In this document: piece by piece, positions 55,429 through 63,302 of the stretch
How the letters are laid out: each line of letters begins with the position of its first letter
How positions within the stretch are numbered: position 1 is the stretch's first letter
From: Mucilaginibacter sp.
GTDB taxonomy: Bacteria > Bacteroidota > Bacteroidia > Sphingobacteriales > Sphingobacteriaceae
NCBI RefSeq assembly: GCF_025359345.1
Contig: NZ_JANYGQ010000020.1
Span: forward strand, 124,001 to 188,000
Reading direction: 5' to 3'
DNA length: 64,000 nucleotides
The notes under the pieces: generated by a model
Databases searched by the model: none
What the model was told of the DNA's origin: nothing
What the model saw: only the letters and a program-made list of their open reading frames with translations
Position numbers and translations under genes: made by a program

Positions 55429-58400
55429 TTATCTCAGATCTTTTTTCCCAAAGTCGATGATCACCGGTGTTGCTACGCAGATCGACGAATAGGTACCAAA
55501 ACATACGCCGATCAACAACGCGAACGAGAACCCGCGGATAACATCGCCACCGAAGATGAACAATACCAGTAATATCATTATTACTGTTAAAGCCGTAATA
55601 ATTGTACGGCTTAACGTGTTGTTAATCGCATCGTTAATAACTGCTTTAGGATCATCAGTTTTTGCATGGTGCAAGCTCAGGAACTCGCGGATACGGTCAA
55701 ATACCACCACCGTATCGTTAATTGAGTAGCCGATTACCGTCAATATCGCCGCAATAAATGATTGGTCAATATCGAGTGAGAATGGCAACACATCCTTAAA
55801 TAACGAGAAGAAAGCCAATACCATCAACGCATCGTGAGCGGTTGCAACCATCGCACCCAAACTAAACTGCCATTTGCGGAAACGGATGAGTATGTAGGTT
55901 GAGATAATGATAATTGCAAAAATTACCGTCAACAATGCCGATTTCTTCAAACCATTCGCTATGGTTGGGTCAACCTTCTGACTGCGACTAATATTAGCTG
56001 CTGTTATCTTTGTTTTTGGGTTTGTACCAAGCGCTTTTATCAAGGCAGCCTGTACTCTTTGGTCGGTATTGCGTGCGGTGTCGTTAATCAAATATTTGGT
56101 GGTTATACTCAATCTGTCTGTCCCAAAGGTTTTCACCTCGTTACCTTCCCCTAAATATTTGTCAACTATATGCCTTACGTCTTCTGTAGAGACATTCGGG
56201 CTATTAAACTTCACCTGGTAATTATGACCGCCCACAAAATCAACCCCGTAATTAAAGCCCTGTGTTGCCATTGAAATTAAACCGGCAACAATAAATATAC
56301 CCGAGAAGATATAGAATTTGAAACGGTTTTTAACAAAAGCATAGTTTGCGTTTTTGAAAGTATGTGAGCTCCATGGATTAGAGAATTTGATATCCCAGCC
56401 TTTTTCAAGCATCCATTCAAATATCAATCTTGATATTAGCAGTGAACAGAATAATGAAGTTATGATACCAATCATTAAAGTGATGGCAAAACCCTGGATA
56501 GGGCCGGTACCGAATACATATAATATTGCACCTGTTAAGAAGGTACTTATGTTTGAATCGAGAATAGACGATAACGCATGTTTAAAACCATCTGCAACGG
56601 CAATTCGTAACGATTTACCAAGAGCTAATTCTTCACGCACACGTTCATAAATCAGTACGTTTGCATCCACCGATATACCCAGGATCAACACTATACCAGC
56701 AACACCCGGCATGGTTAAAACTGCGCCAATGCTGGTTAGTACGCCCATTAAAAAGAATATGTTGACGATTACCGCAACTACTGCAACCGTGCCGGCACGA
56801 TTATAGTAAGCAATCATAAACACCAGCACAACCAGTAAACCTACAAGGCTCGATATTAAACCCGCGCTGATGGCTTCCTGGCCTAAAGATGGACCTACCA
56901 CCGTTCTGGCAACAATGTGCGCAGGCGCAGGTAAGCGACCTGCTTTTAACACGTTAGCCAAATCTTTTGCTTCGTCGATAGTAAAGCTACCTGAGATTGT
57001 AGAAACGCCGCCAGGGATAGGATTGTCTACACGTGGTGCTGAATAAACGTTGTCGTCAAGCACGATAGCTATCGACTGGTGGTTTTGCGGATCGGCACAA
57101 GCTTCGGTCGTTATCTGGCTCCATTGTTGGGCACCATCCGAGTTCATTACCATTACCACTTCATTACTTCCTTTTTGGTCAACGTCGTAACGTGCATCGT
57201 TAATCACATCGCCGGCAAGCGCAGGGCTATTTCCTGCGCCTACTAATCTAATAGCAAATAGTTCGAATGTTTTTGTTTTATCTAAAGGTTTTACCGACCA
57301 AAGCAGCCTCATAGACTGAGGGATGGCAGCCTTAACCTCCGGAATGCGCAGGTATCTGTTAACCGCTGCAGTGTCCTTTAACTCAGCACGGCCCACTACC
57401 GGTCCGGGGGCATATTGAATCTGCCCGTTTTGCCCCTGGTAAACCAGTGGTTTTAACACGGCAAAAAGAGGATCGGCGTTTTGCGCGTTTTTAGCCAGCG
57501 CCGAAGTATCGCCCTTAGCATTACTTTTTTGAACTTTGTTCAGCAATGATAACGAGCCTTTGTTTTTTGCAGTATCCGTTTTTGCGGCAGTAGCAGGTGC
57601 TTTGCTATTCGCAGCAATCGGGTTAGCAGGTTTAACTTCGGCCGGTTTGGCGGCAGTTTTTGAGGTGTCTTTCTTTTCGGCTTTCTGTTTAGCAGCTATA
57701 ATGCCATTTATATTGTTAATCAGCGGGAACACCTGGCTGTTGCTATAAGTTTGGTAAAACTCAAGCTTGGCAGTACCCGATAATAGTTTACTCACACGTT
57801 CAGGGTCTTTAATGCCCGGGAGTTCAATTAAAATACGGTCGGAGTTTTTTGGGCGCTGTATGTTTGCATTGGCCACGCCAAACGCGTCGATACGTGTGTT
57901 AAGGATGGTGTACGATTGAGTTATCGCGGTGCTCGCTTGGTCCAGCAGATAGGTTTCAACTTCGCTGTTGGTGGCGTTAAACTTAATATGGTCCTGGTTA
58001 TCCTTGGTTGCAAATATTGCGGCTAGCTTTCCGTTGGGATTAAGCTTTTCATATTCGTTAACAAACAAAATGATATAATTGTCCTGGCTGCCACGTACCT
58101 GGTCGGCGGCGGCGGCGGTTAAAGCCTGGTTAAATACTACATCCTTGTTATCGTTTGCTAATTTCTTTACCAGTTCTATCAGCGAAATTTGCATGGTCAC
58201 GCTCATACCGCCTTCAAGGTCCAAACCTAAGGCAAGCTTCCTTTGGTTAACGTACTGATAATCGTGTTTGAATAACGGATATACCGGCTGTGTTGCAATT
58301 GAATCCAGATAAAACGTTCTCTTTGTTGAATCGCCCTTTGAAAATACCTCCGCGTCCTGCTCAACTTTGTGAGCAACCCATGTAAATGAAAGCTGGTATA

Positions 58401-58455
58401 TACATACGACAGCCAGCACTATGGCGAAAAATTTAACAACCCCTTTACCTTGCAT
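55429..58455 (-). CDS. secDF: Fused protein translocase subunit SecDF
   Basis: A 1008-residue fusion typical of Bacteroidota. SecD part: first span VVKFFAIVLAVVCIYQLSFTWVA, LGLDLEGGMSVTMQ, a low-complexity Ala/Lys/Pro insertion (about 255-330), then the D4 motif region and membrane block GISVDANVLIYERVREEL. SecF part from about 690: GVDFVGGHNYQVKF and YSINDTVVVFDRIRE. It uses the proton gradient to finish export. A -7 box TAGATTTG (minus, 58508-58515) lies 53 bases upstream. Confidence 0.97.
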   Translation of the reverse strand: MQGKGVVKFFAIVLAVVCIYQLSFTWVAHKVEQDAEVFSKGDSTKRTFYLDSIATQPVYPLFKHDYQYVNQRKLALGLDLEGGMSVTMQISLIELVKKLANDNKDVVFNQALTAAAADQVRGSQDNYIILFVNEYEKLNPNGKLAAIFATKDNQDHIKFNATNSEVETYLLDQASTAITQSYTILNTRIDAFGVANANIQRPKNSDRILIELPGIKDPERVSKLLSGTAKLEFYQTYSNSQVFPLINNINGIIAAKQKAEKKDTSKTAAKPAEVKPANPIAANSKAPATAAKTDTAKNKGSLSLLNKVQKSNAKGDTSALAKNAQNADPLFAVLKPLVYQGQNGQIQYAPGPVVGRAELKDTAAVNRYLRIPEVKAAIPQSMRLLWSVKPLDKTKTFELFAIRLVGAGNSPALAGDVINDARYDVDQKGSNEVVMVMNSDGAQQWSQITTEACADPQNHQSIAIVLDDNVYSAPRVDNPIPGGVSTISGSFTIDEAKDLANVLKAGRLPAPAHIVARTVVGPSLGQEAISAGLISSLVGLLVVLVFMIAYYNRAGTVAVVAVIVNIFFLMGVLTSIGAVLTMPGVAGIVLILGISVDANVLIYERVREELALGKSLRIAVADGFKHALSSILDSNISTFLTGAILYVFGTGPIQGFAITLMIGIITSLFCSLLISRLIFEWMLEKGWDIKFSNPWSSHTFKNANYAFVKNRFKFYIFSGIFIVAGLISMATQGFNYGVDFVGGHNYQVKFNSPNVSTEDVRHIVDKYLGEGNEVKTFGTDRLSITTKYLINDTARNTDQRVQAALIKALGTNPKTKITAANISRSQKVDPTIANGLKKSALLTVIFAIIIISTYILIRFRKWQFSLGAMVATAHDALMVLAFFSLFKDVLPFSLDIDQSFIAAILTVIGYSINDTVVVFDRIREFLSLHHAKTDDPKAVINDAINNTLSRTIITALTVIMILLVLFIFGGDVIRGFSFALLIGVCFGTYSSICVATPVIIDFGKKDLR

Positions 58456-58507
58456 TGTGAATTAAAATATGTAATTAATTAGTTTATAAGCATTTTAAAT
58501 AAGACGG

Positions 58508-58515
58508 CAAATCTA
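58508..58515 (-). promoter_or_regulatory. Bacteroidota -7 box for secDF
   Basis: TAGATTTG on the minus strand, an exact TAnnTTTG match upstream of the start codon at 58455. Confidence 0.55.
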
Positions 58516-58563
58516 ATAAAATTTCCTAAGCATGAAATTTTTAATTTAAAAGAGTAGGCAGGG

Positions 58564-58733
58564 AATAGAGATTAGAGGTTGATGATTAGAGATTAGGTTT
58601 TTTATTGACTGATAATGAGATAATTAATTAAATGTAAATTGTTTATTTTTTTAGAACAAAACTGCCTGTTTCTTGTTTTTGATGCCTCGACAACCCTGAA
58701 ACTAATCTCTGATCATCAATCCCTAATCTCTAA
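58564..58733. repeat. Inverted pair of GATTAGAGATTAGGG arrays
   Basis: The left arm (58564-58599) reads AGAGATTAGAGGTTGATGAT then TAGAGATTAGG; the right arm (58700-58733) is the complement (CTAATCTCTGATCATCAATC). About 100 bases separate them. The folA stop codon (58730-58732) lies inside the right arm. Confidence 0.85.
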
Positions 58734-59212
58734 ACCCGCTCGTAGGTGATGAACGAATAAGGCAATGAATTTTTCTCATCAGGCTGATGGTCCTCGCGCG
58801 AAACTTGCAGCCAATCTGTCTTTTTAATTTCTGGAAAAAAGCTGTCGCCTTCGAATTGTTTGTGCACAACGGTCAGGTAGATCCTGTCGGTTAAATGCAG
58901 CGACTGTTTATAAATTTCGGCGCCGCCAACAATAAATACCTCCCGCTCGGTTCTGCAGAGTTCGAGTGCTGCTTTTATCGAGTTTACAACTTCGCAGCCT
59001 TCAATCTTGATGTCCTGACGTGTAATAATAATGTTACGGCGATTTGGCAGCGGCTTACCAACGGACTCATAAGTTTTACGGCCCATTATAACGGTATGGC
59101 CGCTGGTTATGGCCTTAAAGTGTTTTAAGTCGTTAGGCAGGTACCATAATAATTTATTGTCTTTACCGATGGCGCGGTTTTCGGATATGGCTACTACTAT
59201 GGAGATGGTCAT
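58730..59212 (-). CDS. folA: Dihydrofolate reductase
   Basis: A 160-residue DHFR. ISIVVAISENRAIGKDNKLLWYLPNDLKHFK, VIMGRKTYESVGKPLPNRRNI and EVFIVGGAEIYKQSL are the NADPH and folate sites (catalytic Asp at PNDL). It regenerates tetrahydrofolate after ThyA. The gene is bounded by repeats on both sides: its start codon borders a TCATTGGG array and its stop codon is supplied by a GATTAGAG array. Between it and thyA sits the S23-type gene. Confidence 0.95.
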   Translation of the reverse strand: MTISIVVAISENRAIGKDNKLLWYLPNDLKHFKAITSGHTVIMGRKTYESVGKPLPNRRNIIITRQDIKIEGCEVVNSIKAALELCRTEREVFIVGGAEIYKQSLHLTDRIYLTVVHKQFEGDSFFPEIKKTDWLQVSREDHQPDEKNSLPYSFITYERV

Positions 59213-59705
59213 TGGGTCGTTGGGTCATTAAGTCATTAAGTCATTGGGTCATTAAGTCATTTTTATGATGACAGTTAATCACTTTTACCTTTCCCAATGA
59301 ATTTGATGTAAATATTGAGTTTTAAATGTATGGTTTCTAATTGCTGAAGTAATAACTGGTAATTCTCGTCGTCCAACAAATCTCTCGTTTTTGCTTTTTT
59401 TAACCAGCCTTTTGTTTCTATAATAGATCCCCGGCTAAAATAACAGAAGTTTTTGTTTTCTTTATAATGAAACCTTCCAAATCCTTCGGCAATATTGGCA
59501 CTTATAGAATCAGCGGAACGTACTATTTGTTTTCCAACAGTGTCTTTTGCAAAGAATTCCCATTTTGTGGCGATAAACCAAATTTTTTCTGAAAAGGCTT
59601 CAGCTAAATTATAAACTTCAATGTCTTCAATTCTATTACTCATTTATTTGTGATAATGCAACTAGCAAACCATACCAATGACCTAATGAAATAATGACCC
59701 AATGA
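59209..59705. mobile_element. Candidate element: S23-type gene between inverted TCATTGGG arrays
   Basis: The left array (59209-59263) has seven units of the type GTCATTGG/GTCATTAA, the right array (about 59675-59705) has complementary units (CCAATGACCTAATGA, ATGACCCAATGA). Together they enclose one four-helix-bundle gene and fit exactly between the folA start codon and the thyA stop codon. The same arrays without a gene are at 27732-27825. It looks like a discrete inserted unit. Confidence 0.6.
59275..59643 (-). CDS. Four-helix-bundle (S23/23S rRNA IVS-type) protein
   Basis: A 122-residue helical protein of the S23/TIGR02436 family: IEDIEVYNLAEAFSEKIW, KDTVGKQIVRSADSISANIAEGFGR, then NKNFCYFSRGSIIETKGWL. 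The family was first noted in intervening sequences of 23S rRNA genes and is related to the avd accessory protein of diversity-generating retroelements; no reverse transcriptase is near. Its biochemical role is unknown. It sits inside inverted tandem arrays within the thyA-folA operon. Confidence 0.92.
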   Translation of the reverse strand: MSNRIEDIEVYNLAEAFSEKIWFIATKWEFFAKDTVGKQIVRSADSISANIAEGFGRFHYKENKNFCYFSRGSIIETKGWLKKAKTRDLLDDENYQLLLQQLETIHLKLNIYIKFIGKGKSD

Positions 59706-60527
59706 TTAAACGGCAACAGCACCTTTAATGTGCGGCCATGGGTCGTAGTTCAATAATTCAAAATCCTCGAATTTAAATTGAAAAATGTCCTTCACGTCAG
59801 GGTTGATTTTTATTGCAGGCAGCGGCCTTGGCTCGCGGCTTAATTGCAGCTGTGTCTGTTCGAGGTGGTTGTTGTACAAATGAGCATCGCCGAAGGTGTG
59901 TATAAAATCGCCATACTCGAGGTTGCATACCTGTGCCATCATCATCGTTAGTAAAGCGTATGATGCAATGTTGAATGGCACGCCCAAAAATATATCCGCG
60001 CTGCGTTGATACAATTGACACGACAATTTGCCGCGTTTTTCCCCCTTCAGGGGGTTGGGGGGCTCTACGTAAAACTGGAATAAACTGTGGCAAGGCGGCA
60101 GCGCCATCTGGTTAACGTCGGCCACGTTCCAGGCCGATACCATCATGCGGCGCGAGTCCGGGTTGTTTTTTATCTGGTTTACAACCTGTGTAATCTGGTC
60201 TATATGCCCTCCGTCCGGTTTTGGCCAGCTACGCCACTGGTAACCGTAAACGGGACCAAGATTACCTTCGGCATCCGCCCATTCGTCCCAAATCTTTACA
60301 CCATTATCTTTTAGGTACTTGATGTTAGTATCGCCGCTTAAAAACCATATCAGCTCGTGGATGATGGATTTTAGGTGCAGTTTTTTGGTGGTCACCATCG
60401 GGAAGCCCTCCTGCAGGTTAAAACGCATCTGGTAGCCAAATACGCTTAGGGTACCGGTGCCTGTGCGTTCGTGCTTCTGCGCGCCGGTTTCCATCACATG
60501 CCTCATCAGGTCGAGATACTGTTTCAT
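59706..60527 (-). CDS. thyA: Thymidylate synthase with in-frame repeat insertion
   Basis: A 273-residue ThyA that makes dTMP from d[21 protein letters not shown], catalytic C146 in [35 protein letters not shown] and LSREPRPLP are intact. Compared with the usual 264 residues there are about nine extra: residues 155-165 ([11 protein letters not shown]) replace a two-residue turn between the strands FQFYV and GKLSC. This insertion is encoded by a palindromic CCCCC...GGGGG repeat. Being in a surface hairpin it probably leaves the enzyme active. Confidence 0.95.
   Translation of the reverse strand: MKQYLDLMRHVMETGAQKHERTGTGTLSVFGYQMRFNLQEGFPMVTTKKLHLKSIIHELIWFLSGDTNIKYLKDNGVKIWDEWADAEGNLGPVYGYQWRSWPKPDGGHIDQITQVVNQIKNNPDSRRMMVSAWNVADVNQMALPPCHSLFQFYVEPPNPLKGEKRGKLSCQLYQRSADIFLGVPFNIASYALLTMMMAQVCNLEYGDFIHTFGDAHLYNNHLEQTQLQLSREPRPLPAIKINPDVKDIFQFKFEDFELLNYDPWPHIKGAVAV
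60033..60065. repeat. Palindromic element inserted in frame within thyA
   Basis: The plus strand reads TTTTTCCCCCTTCAGGGGG then TTGGGGGGCTC; the CCCCCTTCAGGGGG core is a near-perfect palindrome. Its 33 bases keep the reading frame and add about nine residues net to ThyA. The CCCCCAACCCCCTGAAGGGGG type is a dispersed repeat in related genomes, as far as I recall. Confidence 0.75.
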
Positions 60528-60530
60528 TTT

Positions 60531-61034
60531 TTGAGTTGGTTAAGTTGACTGGGTTTGGATTAAGTTGATCAAATTTCGAAAGACCGTCAAAACATTATCA
60601 CCCAATCAACAGAAATAAGTGCAAATAAAATTAAACTAAGTTGGTAAACCTACTGATGTGCAAAAATACAGCATTGTTAATCATTCTTATCACCGCAACA
60701 TCATAACTTTGCAAAACCTTGAACCTGCTGTGGTAACGCACCAGGTTGCGGGGCGTTGGCTGTGAAGACACAGCCAACGGGAGGTGAGATCTTTTTTAAC
60801 TTAACGTGAATTTGATATAAGGGGGGAGCACTCGATTATCATCTACTTACATTTATTTAATCATTGGAATGGAATTAAACTGTCTGATAATGAGTGTGTT
60901 TCATAGCGTTCCGGGTGTTCCGTGTGCAAAAATGGAACGCTTCGCCGGCTGTTCGCAGTGATGTAGCCATTTGCCTATATCGAACTCACCTTTAACTTAA
61001 TAAACTCAATCAACTCAATCCACCTTAATCAATC
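60531..61034. repeat. Repeat nest between thyA and ispE
   Basis: This 530-base gap has no clear gene. It holds a GGTTAAGTTGACTGGGTTTG array (60531-60571) and its inverted partner AACTCAATCAACTCAATC (about 60994-61034), a perfect 11-bp hairpin CGTTGGCTGTG/CACAGCCAACG at 60754-60779, a stem AACCTG/CAGGTT at about 60722-60747 and the GTTCC element at 60881-60949. A plus-strand -7 box TAACTTTG lies at 60704-60711. Confidence 0.7.
60881..60949. repeat. Dispersed GTTCCGGGTGTTCC element, copy 2
   Basis: It shares TCTGATAAT-AGTGTGTTTCA, AGCGTTCCGGGTGTTCCG and AAAAATGGAACGC with the copy at 41083-41151, in the same orientation. Confidence 0.8.
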
Positions 61035-61058
61035 ATTCACTATTCTCCACTCACCACT

Positions 61059-61859
61059 ATGCTCATTTTCCCTAACGCAAAAATCAACATCGGTCTAAAT
61101 GTACTCAACAGGAGGGATGATGGCTATCATAACCTTGAAACCATTTTTTATCCTGTCAACATAAAAGATGCACTTGAAATTGTTGTGGCCGACGAATTGA
61201 GTTTCGAATCGTCCGGTTTGGAGATACCGGGCAGGGTGGAAGACAACCTTTGCATCAAAGGCTATCGTCTGCTGAAAAATGATTTCAACCTGCCGCCGGT
61301 AAAAATTCATTTGCATAAACATATCCCGATTGGCGCGGGGCTGGGAGGTGGCTCGGCAGATGCTGCATTTTTTATCAGGCTGATAAACCAGAATTTTAAT
61401 TTAGGGATGACAGATGAGCAAATGATCGGCTATGCCCGCAAACTTGGCGCCGACTGTGCCTTCTTTATCAAAAACAAACCTGTATTTGCTTTTGAGATTG
61501 GGGATGAATTCGAACCAGTCTGGCTCGACCTTTCCAAATACCAGGTCGTGTTGGTGATGCCGCCTGTACATGTGTCAACAGCGGAGGCCTATCGCGGCGT
61601 AAAACCCGCACCGGTAAAAGATTCGTTGATGGATTTAATTTACGAACCGATCGCTGACTGGAAAAAATACATCAAAAATGATTTCGAAGCATCGGTGTTT
61701 AAAAGCCACCCGGAGATAAGAGGGGTGAAGGCCGCCCTTTACGAAGCCGGCGCACTGTATGCCAGCATGAGCGGAAGTGGGGCATCAGTTTTTGGAATAT
61801 TTGAAACAGCGCCGGATTTGAGCGCTCTGGAAATTGAGAACGAAATTTTTTATTGTTAA
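61059..61859 (+). CDS. ispE: 4-diphosphocytidyl-2-C-methyl-D-erythritol kinase
   Basis: A 266-residue GHMP kinase of the MEP isoprenoid pathway. FPNAKINIGLNVLNRRDDGYHNLETIFYPV (substrate site), the ATP loop HIPIGAGLGGGSADAAFFI with DCAFFI, and YASMSGSGASVFGIF near the end are typical. It phosphorylates the 2-hydroxyl of CDP-methylerythritol. A TAA stop is followed at once by an inverted repeat. Confidence 0.95.
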   Translation: MLIFPNAKINIGLNVLNRRDDGYHNLETIFYPVNIKDALEIVVADELSFESSGLEIPGRVEDNLCIKGYRLLKNDFNLPPVKIHLHKHIPIGAGLGGGSADAAFFIRLINQNFNLGMTDEQMIGYARKLGADCAFFIKNKPVFAFEIGDEFEPVWLDLSKYQVVLVMPPVHVSTAEAYRGVKPAPVKDSLMDLIYEPIADWKKYIKNDFEASVFKSHPEIRGVKAALYEAGALYASMSGSGASVFGIFETAPDLSALEIENEIFYC

Positions 61860-61862
61860 GGT

Positions 61863-61969
61863 CTAAACCGGAACCGGGATTAAGCGGACTTTACAGATTT
61901 TTTTGATGTGGACTGTTTTTTGAAATTCGTCGTAATCTCTAAAATCTGCTTAATTCCGGTTCAGGTTCA
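61863..61969. repeat. Inverted pair, AACCGGAACCGGGATTAAGC family
   Basis: The left arm (61863-61902: CTAAACCGGAACCGGGATTA, AGCGGACTTTACAGA) and right arm (about 61930-61969: AATCTCTAAAATCTGCTTAA, TTCCGGTTCAGGTTCA) are inverted and lie between the converging ispE and dehydrogenase genes. The TGA of the latter (61967-61969) comes from the arm. Confidence 0.8.
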
Positions 61970-62854
61970 CACTCCCGCATCCTCACTAACACCCCGCCCC
62001 ACGCCTTCGGCCCAGTCATGCTCTCCCCAGCCTTTGGCTACGGCGCTTAATAAGCGGTTGTGGACGATGGAAACAATTGGCATGGGTATTTCTGCTTGCT
62101 GTGATAATTTGGTGGCTATACGCGCGTCCTTATAGCCCAGCTTGGTTTTGAATCCCACAGGTTGGTAATGTTTGCCGGCAATTTGCTTGCCGTAGTTTTG
62201 AAATATGGGTGCGTTGAAAATTGTAGCCCCGAAAAACTCCGCCACCCTTGTCCGGTCGAGCCCGTTTTTTTCGGCGAGGGTATAAGCCTCGGCCATCATC
62301 TCCATCGATGCCATTATCATAAAGTTCCCGGCAACCTTCACAACGTTGGCCGCGCCGGCATCTTCGCCAAAATCAAATATACCCTGACCCAACGCTTCCA
62401 GTATTGGCTTCGCAATTTCTTTTGATTGCAGGCCACCGGAAGTGCATATCCAAAGCTTCTTCGCCGCCGCCGCTTCAGGCCTGCCAAAAACAGGGGAGGC
62501 GAGGTAGTGGCTGCCGGCATTTTCGTGCGCTTTTGAAAGCAGTTGTGCGGTGTCCGGGGCGATGGTGCTCATGGAAATATGGAGCGCGTTTTTGGCCAGT
62601 TTTTTCAGGATACCTTCGTCTCCCAGAACTGCGTCTTTTAATACCTCATCGTCTGATAGCATGGAGATGATTACAGACACGCCTTCGGCTGCTTCGGCTG
62701 GTGTTTTACATTTGATGATAGCAGACTGCTCAAGCTCATCTGCCTTTGCAATTGTACGGTTATAAATTTGCAGGTGATAGCCTGCACTTATCAAATTTTT
62801 TGCCATCGGCGTACCCATATGCCCCAAGCCGATGAATCCTATTTTGTTATTCAT
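61967..62854 (-). CDS. NAD(P)-dependent beta-hydroxyacid dehydrogenase
   Basis: A 295-residue member of the 3-hydroxyisobutyrate/6-phosphogluconate dehydrogenase family. KIGFIGLGHMGTPMAKNLISAG is the dinucleotide fold; HISMSTIAPDTA, GSHYLASPVFGRPEAA and GAANVVKVAGNFMI (catalytic Lys) follow. It may reduce glyoxylate or succinic semialdehyde or oxidise hydroxyisobutyrate. Reading from 62887 would add 11 poorly conserved residues overlapping the preceding gene; MNNKIGFIG is preferred. Confidence 0.88.
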   Translation of the reverse strand: MNNKIGFIGLGHMGTPMAKNLISAGYHLQIYNRTIAKADELEQSAIIKCKTPAEAAEGVSVIISMLSDDEVLKDAVLGDEGILKKLAKNALHISMSTIAPDTAQLLSKAHENAGSHYLASPVFGRPEAAAAKKLWICTSGGLQSKEIAKPILEALGQGIFDFGEDAGAANVVKVAGNFMIMASMEMMAEAYTLAEKNGLDRTRVAEFFGATIFNAPIFQNYGKQIAGKHYQPVGFKTKLGYKDARIATKLSQQAEIPMPIVSIVHNRLLSAVAKGWGEHDWAEGVGRGVSEDAGV

Positions 62855-62858
62855 ACTT

Positions 62859-63137
62859 TTAGTTGATGTAATCCTTGTCGTCGTCACTTAGTGTGCCAGG
62901 AGTTGATTTGTCTGAGGCGTTGTCCGTGTAGTCGCCACCAAGTTTTTTAACCCGTTTTGGCCGGCCTACCAGTACGCCAAGTACAAACGAAATAATCGCT
63001 ACAAAAAGAAGTACCACCAGTTTGGACATCCGGAACACGGCCCAAAGAAAGTTGAAATAAACTGCGCCGGTATTTTGCATCAGCACAACCGTAAGCAGGA
63101 TGGTGATAAGGACGATGATGATGGTTTTTATTCTCAT
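62859..63137 (-). CDS. LapA/DUF1049-like membrane protein
   Basis: A 92-residue protein with two membrane segments (IIVLITILLTVVLMQNTG and LVVLLFVAIISFVLGVLVG) with the NTGAVYFNFLW link typical of the LapA (lipopolysaccharide assembly protein A/DUF1049) domain. The C-terminal tail is polar and acidic. Four bases separate its stop from the next start, so it is co-transcribed with the dehydrogenase. Confidence 0.8.
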   Translation of the reverse strand: MRIKTIIIVLITILLTVVLMQNTGAVYFNFLWAVFRMSKLVVLLFVAIISFVLGVLVGRPKRVKKLGGDYTDNASDKSTPGTLSDDDKDYIN

Positions 63138-63280
63138 GGTGATTTAGTTTAACATTTAATACAATATCCTGTTTTTTTTAATGGAATAAAAATCGCTCAA
63201 TGTTTTTCATTTAATAAAATCAGGGTGAGGGGGAGGTTCGCAAATTTTAGTAACCATTTTTCCGGTGTTACAAATTGTCG

Positions 63281-63302
63281 TTGCAACCGCATGCGGTTGC
63301 AA
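63281..63302. other. Perfect 22-base palindrome
   Basis: TTGCAACCGCA followed by its exact complement TGCGGTTGCAA. It lies in the 63138-63888 gap, which otherwise is AT-rich and shows no convincing gene. It could be an operator for a dimeric protein or a dispersed palindrome. Confidence 0.6.

Noticed and set aside
59275..59643. Diversity-generating retroelement (S23/avd resemblance)
   Set aside because: No reverse transcriptase, template or variable repeat is visible in the neighbourhood.
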